Positions 60,266-64,000 of a stretch of 64,000 nt of DNA are shown in pieces; position 1 is the first letter of the stretch; each line of letters starts with the position of its first letter. The notes under the pieces are model-generated. The model was not told the origin of the DNA and made no database searches. It saw nothing but the letters and a program-made list of their open reading frames with translations. The position numbers and the translations under genes were made by a program. This DNA is from Devosia nitrariae (lineage in GTDB: Bacteria; Pseudomonadota; Alphaproteobacteria; Rhizobiales; Devosiaceae), in the NCBI RefSeq assembly GCF_030160115.1, contig NZ_BSNS01000020.1, positions 310,001 through 374,000 on the forward strand. The letters are read 5' to 3'.

Positions 60266-61480
60266 GTGTATGTAACGGCCTTAAACACCAACGACGCCCG
60301 TAATCGCAATCTTGCGGCAGTGTTCGATGCCATCCGCGATCGGGCTGGCGCGTCGCGTAAGGAAATCGGCCTGGATATGCCGTTCAGCCTGCAGACGATG
60401 ACCAATGTCGTCCAGGAATTGATCGGCATCGGGCTTGTCGAGGAAGTCGAGCGGACCGGCGCGCGCATACGTGGCAACCCCCATCGCGGCCTCAAGGTAG
60501 TGGCTGATCGCGGATATGCGCTGGGCATTCAGTTCAGGTGGAATGCCTGCCTCAGCGTTCTGGTCGATCTTGACTACAAGGTGCGTGACATACGCACGAC
60601 TCCGATCGACGTTCCCCAAAGCGATATCGATGGCTACCTCGCCAGGCTCGAGGCAGTCATTCTCGGCCTCATCGAGTCCTACGCGGGCAAGGACATTTGG
60701 ACTGTCGGCGTCTCCGGGCCGCTGCCGATCGAAGTGCCCAACATGCCCAGCCACACTCTTTCCTTGCCGAGGCTATGGACCGACCAGCGGTGGTTCCAAT
60801 CTTTCGCAGCCAGTGTTGGTACCGCGACCCTTCGGACCCGGTTGGAACGAACGACTGGCTTGCCGGTCAGGCTCCTCAATAATTCGCAGGCCGCCGCTCT
60901 CGCCCAGTCGATGATTTTGCCGGCTGAGGCACGGTTCGTTTACGTGCTCGCCGGTCTCGGGCTCGGGGCCTCGTATGTGTGTGGACGCGCGCTCAGCCAG
61001 GATGTGTGGAAGCACGGCGGCGAGATCGGTCACGTCATCTATCGGGGGCGCACGCTCAGTTCAGTGATGTCCGCCTCCGGTTTGCGCGAGTCGATCAAGC
61101 TCGACCTGCCGCAGGGTGAGATGGAGGCCACGCTTGAACATCTCGCCGCCCACAACCAGGCCGTCTTCGAACCCTGGCTGGATGAGACCGCGCCCATTCT
61201 GCGTTTCCTGGTCAACTTCGTCGAAGCGGCGATGTGGCCGGATGGAATAGCCATGGGCGGCTTCATGCCGACCGTACTCATCGACCAGTTGATCGCCCGC
61301 GCGTATCCGCTTTCGGATTCCGTCGTTCCGCCGGATGGCGACCCGCGCCGGCTCATGCCGCGCCTGTTTCGAGCCAAACGTGGAGCCGAAGCCATTCCGC
61401 TCGGCGCCGCCGTCAGCACGCTGAGCCACTCGGCCAACCCCGAACTGCCGAACCTGATCGCCCGGCGTCGCGTCGCCTGA
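60266..61480 (+). CDS. ROK-family transcriptional regulator
   Basis: About 404 residues from a GTG at 60266; a TTG at 60236 would add 10 residues. Neither has a strong ribosome site, so the start is uncertain. HTH (about residues 15-60: R-K-E-I-G-L-D-M-P-F-S-L-Q-T-M-T-N-V-V-Q-E-L), then a ROK domain with W-T-V-G-V-S-G-P-L-P, A-G-L-G-L-G-A-S-Y and G-G-E-I-G-H-V. The zinc cysteines are missing. The gene lies upstream of and in line with a peptide/opine-type ABC system, with a dyad operator in the 89-bp gap between them. Confidence 0.78.
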   Translation: MYVTALNTNDARNRNLAAVFDAIRDRAGASRKEIGLDMPFSLQTMTNVVQELIGIGLVEEVERTGARIRGNPHRGLKVVADRGYALGIQFRWNACLSVLVDLDYKVRDIRTTPIDVPQSDIDGYLARLEAVILGLIESYAGKDIWTVGVSGPLPIEVPNMPSHTLSLPRLWTDQRWFQSFAASVGTATLRTRLERTTGLPVRLLNNSQAAALAQSMILPAEARFVYVLAGLGLGASYVCGRALSQDVWKHGGEIGHVIYRGRTLSSVMSASGLRESIKLDLPQGEMEATLEHLAAHNQAVFEPWLDETAPILRFLVNFVEAAMWPDGIAMGGFMPTVLIDQLIARAYPLSDSVVPPDGDPRRLMPRLFRAKRGAEAIPLGAAVSTLSHSANPELPNLIARRRVA

Positions 61481-61521
61481 ACCTGCGCCTCTGCAGGTTG
61501 ACATCCCTTGTCTCGCGTATA

Positions 61522-61540
61522 TGATCAAGAAAATTGATCA
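61522..61540. promoter_or_regulatory. TGATCAA dyad operator before the peptide-type ABC operon
   Basis: TGATCAA (61522-61528), spacer GAAAA, TTGATCA (61534-61540): a perfect 7-bp-arm dyad, with a third related half CGATCA at 61547-61552. It lies about 30 bp upstream of the binding-protein start. The ROK regulator immediately upstream is the likely binder. Confidence 0.6.
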
Positions 61541-61569
61541 AATAACCGATCACCCAGGGGAGGGTAGCG

Positions 61570-63117
61570 ATGGTTGAGCGTTCCGGGGGCCGACTTCGGC
61601 TGAATCGACGTCAGGTGCTGTCAGGAGGCATCGCGCTAGCTGGCGGCCTGGCCGTGCTCGGCGGCGCGAGCTACGGGCAGGGTGCACCGCAGCCAGGTGG
61701 CACGTTGCGCCTTGCGCAGGGGGCCGACGCACAGCCCAAGAACATCCTCGCCGGGCGTGCGGGCAACAATACCTGGCGCCACCAGGTTTTCGACGCCTTG
61801 ACGGTCCTTGATAGCGAGACCGGCCAGCCTCGTCCCGTCCTTGCGACTGAATGGGAGTCGAGCGAGGACGGGCGCACGTTCGTCGTGCGTATTCGCAACG
61901 ATGCGCGCTTCCACACCGGCCGGCCACTGACCGCCGAGGACGTCGTCTTCACCCTCGAGCAGGTGATGGTGCCCGAGAATGCCTCGCAGATGGCGCCGCT
62001 GGTGCGGGCCTACACCTCGATTGAGGCGACCGGCACGCATGAAGTGACGATCACCAGCGATACACCTGTCGCGCCGCGTGTGTTCGACGTGTTCCAGCTC
62101 GCCGTGATTCTCGACATGGACACCTTTTCCGGACTAGCGGACGGATCGCAGGTGGTCGGCACAGGCCCGTTCAAGTGGGTCGACTGGGTGCCGGGAGCCA
62201 GCCTGCGGCTCGAGCGGAACGATGACTATTGGGCACCCGACCAGGTGCTGCTCGACGGCGTTGAAATCTCGATCATCACCGACTCGACGGCCATGGCCAA
62301 CGCCATGCGGGGGCGCGTCGACATGGTGCTGGCGATGACGCCGCGCGACGCCATCATGTTCCGCGGCAACCCAGGCGTCGAGCTGATCGAAGGACCGGGC
62401 GCGCAGATCTTTCCGCTTGGCCTCAACGTCACCGCGCCGCCCTTCGACAAGAGGGAACTGCGCCAGGCGATCGGCTACGCCATCGATCGCCAGCGCATCA
62501 TCGACCAGGTGTTCAACGGAGTCGGCAACGCGAGTTGCCTGTGGTGGCGCTCGAACGAGCCCGGCACGACCGAGGAGATGGTCACCCACTATCACTATGA
62601 CCCGGAGCGGGCGCGTGAACTCATTGCAGCGGCAGGCGCCGAGGGCGCACAGGTGGACCTGACGGTGATCGGCCTTGCACCCGTGCCAGCGATCTACGAG
62701 ATCGTCCAGAACAATCTGCGCGAGGTCGGGCTCAATCCCATGGGACAGGTTGTCGAAACGGCGGCTTTCGACCAGGGGCAGACGGCGGGAGACCTGGGAC
62801 CAGCCTTCCAGCAGATCCATGGCCTGCAGGGGTTCTCGGCGGCAACGCTCGTCGATGCCCTGCCGGCGCTGCGCGACACCAACCCCTCCAAGTTCACGCC
62901 CGAGCGTTATCGCGAGCTCAAGGACGCGCTACAGTCCGCTCAGGGCGATGCCTACGCGCCTGCACTGGTTGAGCTTGGCCAGTTCATGCTGGACGAGGCT
63001 TTCAGCCATATCCTTCTGCATACGCCGCCATTGCACGCGAAAGTGCAGCAGTTCCAGGGCTTTACCTTCAACAATGTCGGTTTCCTGCACCTTGCCGGCG
63101 CGCATTTGAACGGCTAG
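61570..63117 (+). CDS. Peptide/opine-type ABC binding protein (SBP family 5, Tat signal)
   Basis: 515 residues. Twin-arginine signal N-R-R-Q-V-L-S-G-G (12-20) with a hydrophobic run to about residue 37, so it is probably exported folded. The mature domain has the family 5 landmarks: G-G-T-L-R-L-A-Q (43-50), L-A-T-E-W-E-S-S-E-D-G-R-T-F and V-G-T-G-P-F-K-W-V-D-W (about 197-207), Y-A-I-D-R-Q-R-I. GGGGAGG precedes the start. Ligands of this family include di- and oligopeptides, nickel and glycosides; the ROK neighbour hints at a sugar-related ligand. Confidence 0.9.
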   Translation: MVERSGGRLRLNRRQVLSGGIALAGGLAVLGGASYGQGAPQPGGTLRLAQGADAQPKNILAGRAGNNTWRHQVFDALTVLDSETGQPRPVLATEWESSEDGRTFVVRIRNDARFHTGRPLTAEDVVFTLEQVMVPENASQMAPLVRAYTSIEATGTHEVTITSDTPVAPRVFDVFQLAVILDMDTFSGLADGSQVVGTGPFKWVDWVPGASLRLERNDDYWAPDQVLLDGVEISIITDSTAMANAMRGRVDMVLAMTPRDAIMFRGNPGVELIEGPGAQIFPLGLNVTAPPFDKRELRQAIGYAIDRQRIIDQVFNGVGNASCLWWRSNEPGTTEEMVTHYHYDPERARELIAAAGAEGAQVDLTVIGLAPVPAIYEIVQNNLREVGLNPMGQVVETAAFDQGQTAGDLGPAFQQIHGLQGFSAATLVDALPALRDTNPSKFTPERYRELKDALQSAQGDAYAPALVELGQFMLDEAFSHILLHTPPLHAKVQQFQGFTFNNVGFLHLAGAHLNG

Positions 63118-63120
63118 TCG

Positions 63121-64000
63121 ATGTTCGGCTTTCTCGCCCGGAGACTGCCATCCGTAGTCTTCATGCTGCTGGCGACCTCGGTCATCGCTTTCCTGCTGCC
63201 GCGATTGGCGGGAGGCGACCCGGCCCAGACGATAGCAGGTGCCGATGCCACGGCCGAACAGGTGGCGGCCATCCGCGTCGAGCTCGGGCTCGACCAGCCG
63301 GTCTACGCTCAATACGGCCGGTGGCTCGGCGATCTCCTTGTTGGGGATCTCGGCACGTCCCTGATTACCAGCCGTCCGGTCGGGCAATTGATCATGGCGC
63401 GGCTCGGGAGCACGCTTGAGCTGGCGATTGCCGCCACCGTGCTGATGGTGGTCCTCGGTATCGGGCTCGGGATACTCGCGGGCTCGATCCGCAAGGGTGC
63501 CGGTCGGGCTGGCCTCGATGGGGCAGTGAGCGTGCTGCTTGCCACACCGCCGCACGTTACCGGCCTCATCCTCATTCTCGTGCTCGGCATCACCTTCAAT
63601 CTGCTGCCGATCAGTGGCGAGGTGTCGGTGCTGCGCGATCCCTTGGTCGGTATCTCGCTTCTGATCATGCCGGCCCTGGCCCTCGCCCTGCCGCAGGCAG
63701 CCATGATCGCGCGGCTGATCCAGGCGCGCATGTATCAGGTGCGCCAGGAAGAATTTGTCGATCTAGCCATTGCCAAGGGCGTTCCGCCGCGCCGCATCGT
63801 CTTGAGCCACATCCTGCGCAACAGCATGGGGACGGCCGTAGTGGCGACCGGCATCAGGGTCGGGGAACTCCTGGCGGGGGCAGTGGTGATCGAGGCCATC
63901 TTCGCACGCAACGGGCTCGGGCTCATGGCTGTCGATGCGGTCAGCTCGCGCGACTATCAGGTGGTCCAGATCGTGGTTCTTGGGGCGGTGGTCATCGCAG
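63121..64000 (+). CDS. DppB-like ABC transporter permease, 3' end beyond window
   Basis: 293 residues are visible from the ATG at 63121, 3 bp after the binding-protein stop, and the frame is still open at the window edge. It reads M-F-G-F-L-A-R-R-L-P at the start, then G-G-D-P-A-Q, L-G-L-D-Q-P-V-Y-A-Q-Y and G-D-L-G-T-S in the periplasmic loop typical of DppB. The EAA loop is present at D-L-A-I-A-K-G-V-P-P-R-R-I-V-L-S-H-I-L-R-N, followed by E-A-I-F-A-R-N-G-L-G. A DppC-like partner and ATPases should follow outside the window. Confidence 0.9.
   Translation, partial: MFGFLARRLPSVVFMLLATSVIAFLLPRLAGGDPAQTIAGADATAEQVAAIRVELGLDQPVYAQYGRWLGDLLVGDLGTSLITSRPVGQLIMARLGSTLELAIAATVLMVVLGIGLGILAGSIRKGAGRAGLDGAVSVLLATPPHVTGLILILVLGITFNLLPISGEVSVLRDPLVGISLLIMPALALALPQAAMIARLIQARMYQVRQEEFVDLAIAKGVPPRRIVLSHILRNSMGTAVVATGIRVGELLAGAVVIEAIFARNGLGLMAVDAVSSRDYQVVQIVVLGAVVIA

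Overview
The window is a GC-rich stretch of an alphaproteobacterial genome, most likely from the Hyphomicrobiales and possibly a Devosia-like organism. That placement is an inference. It rests on the ectoine catabolic locus, a tail-less second FtsZ, many CUT1 sugar importers paired with ROK repressors, an apparent EcfG/RpoE2-type stress promoter and two copies of a composite palindromic intergenic repeat. The region is a dense nutrient-scavenging island: eight solute-binding-protein transport systems lie in 64 kb, most of them beside their own repressor and catabolic enzymes. No tRNA, rRNA, CRISPR array, insertion sequence or prophage gene was seen.

Layout. (1) 1-7.1 kb: ectoine/hydroxyectoine use. 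An Lrp-type regulator (cut by the window edge), eutC and eutB point left; ehuBCDA, a GntR/FCD regulator and doeB point right, with two matching candidate operators between the arms. (2) 7.2-8.3 kb: a three-gene membrane-protein operon in which two members are 24-residue proteins, behind an EcfG-like promoter. (3) 8.4-14.8 kb: CUT1 sugar importer, divergent ROK regulator and a ThuA-like protein. (4) 14.8-27.0 kb: a class V aminotransferase-fold enzyme, a large PIG-L deacetylase with a ThuA/GATase-like C-terminus, a ROK repressor and, divergently, a CUT1 importer with an ArgH-like lyase and a PfkB kinase. I cannot match this combination to a known pathway. (5) 27.0-28.8 kb: di-haem cytochrome c peroxidase/MauG-like lipoprotein and a FixH/YtkA-like protein behind a CueR/HmrR-like promoter. 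(6) 28.8-35.7 kb: CUT1 importer, FAD oxidoreductase and LacI repressor with a 16-bp-arm operator. (7) 35.7-41.5 kb: CUT1 importer without its own ATPase, a phosphodiester-glycosidase-like protein and a ROK regulator, bracketed by the two composite repeats.

(8) 41.9-48.6 kb: DctB/DctD-type two-component pair and a TAXI-type TRAP transporter. (9) 48.6-52.9 kb: AHSA1-like protein with its ArsR regulator, a VOC protein, a 6-phosphogluconate dehydrogenase and a ROK/PpgK-like glucokinase, then the tail-less FtsZ. (10) 53.1-60.0 kb: a quinate/shikimate operon with shikimate/quinate dehydrogenase, a three-part TRAP transporter, a type II dehydroquinase and a 3-dehydroshikimate-dehydratase/HPPD-like fusion, under a divergent TetR regulator. 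Together these would take quinate or shikimate to protocatechuate. (11) 60.2-64.0 kb: ROK regulator, operator, Tat-type peptide/opine binding protein and the start of a DppB-like permease cut by the window end.

One pattern crosses the window. In five operons a strong hairpin, unrelated in sequence from case to case, lies between the binding-protein gene and the first permease gene; in a sixth the composite repeat sits in the same place. This fits the known way of keeping binding-protein mRNA more abundant than permease mRNA.
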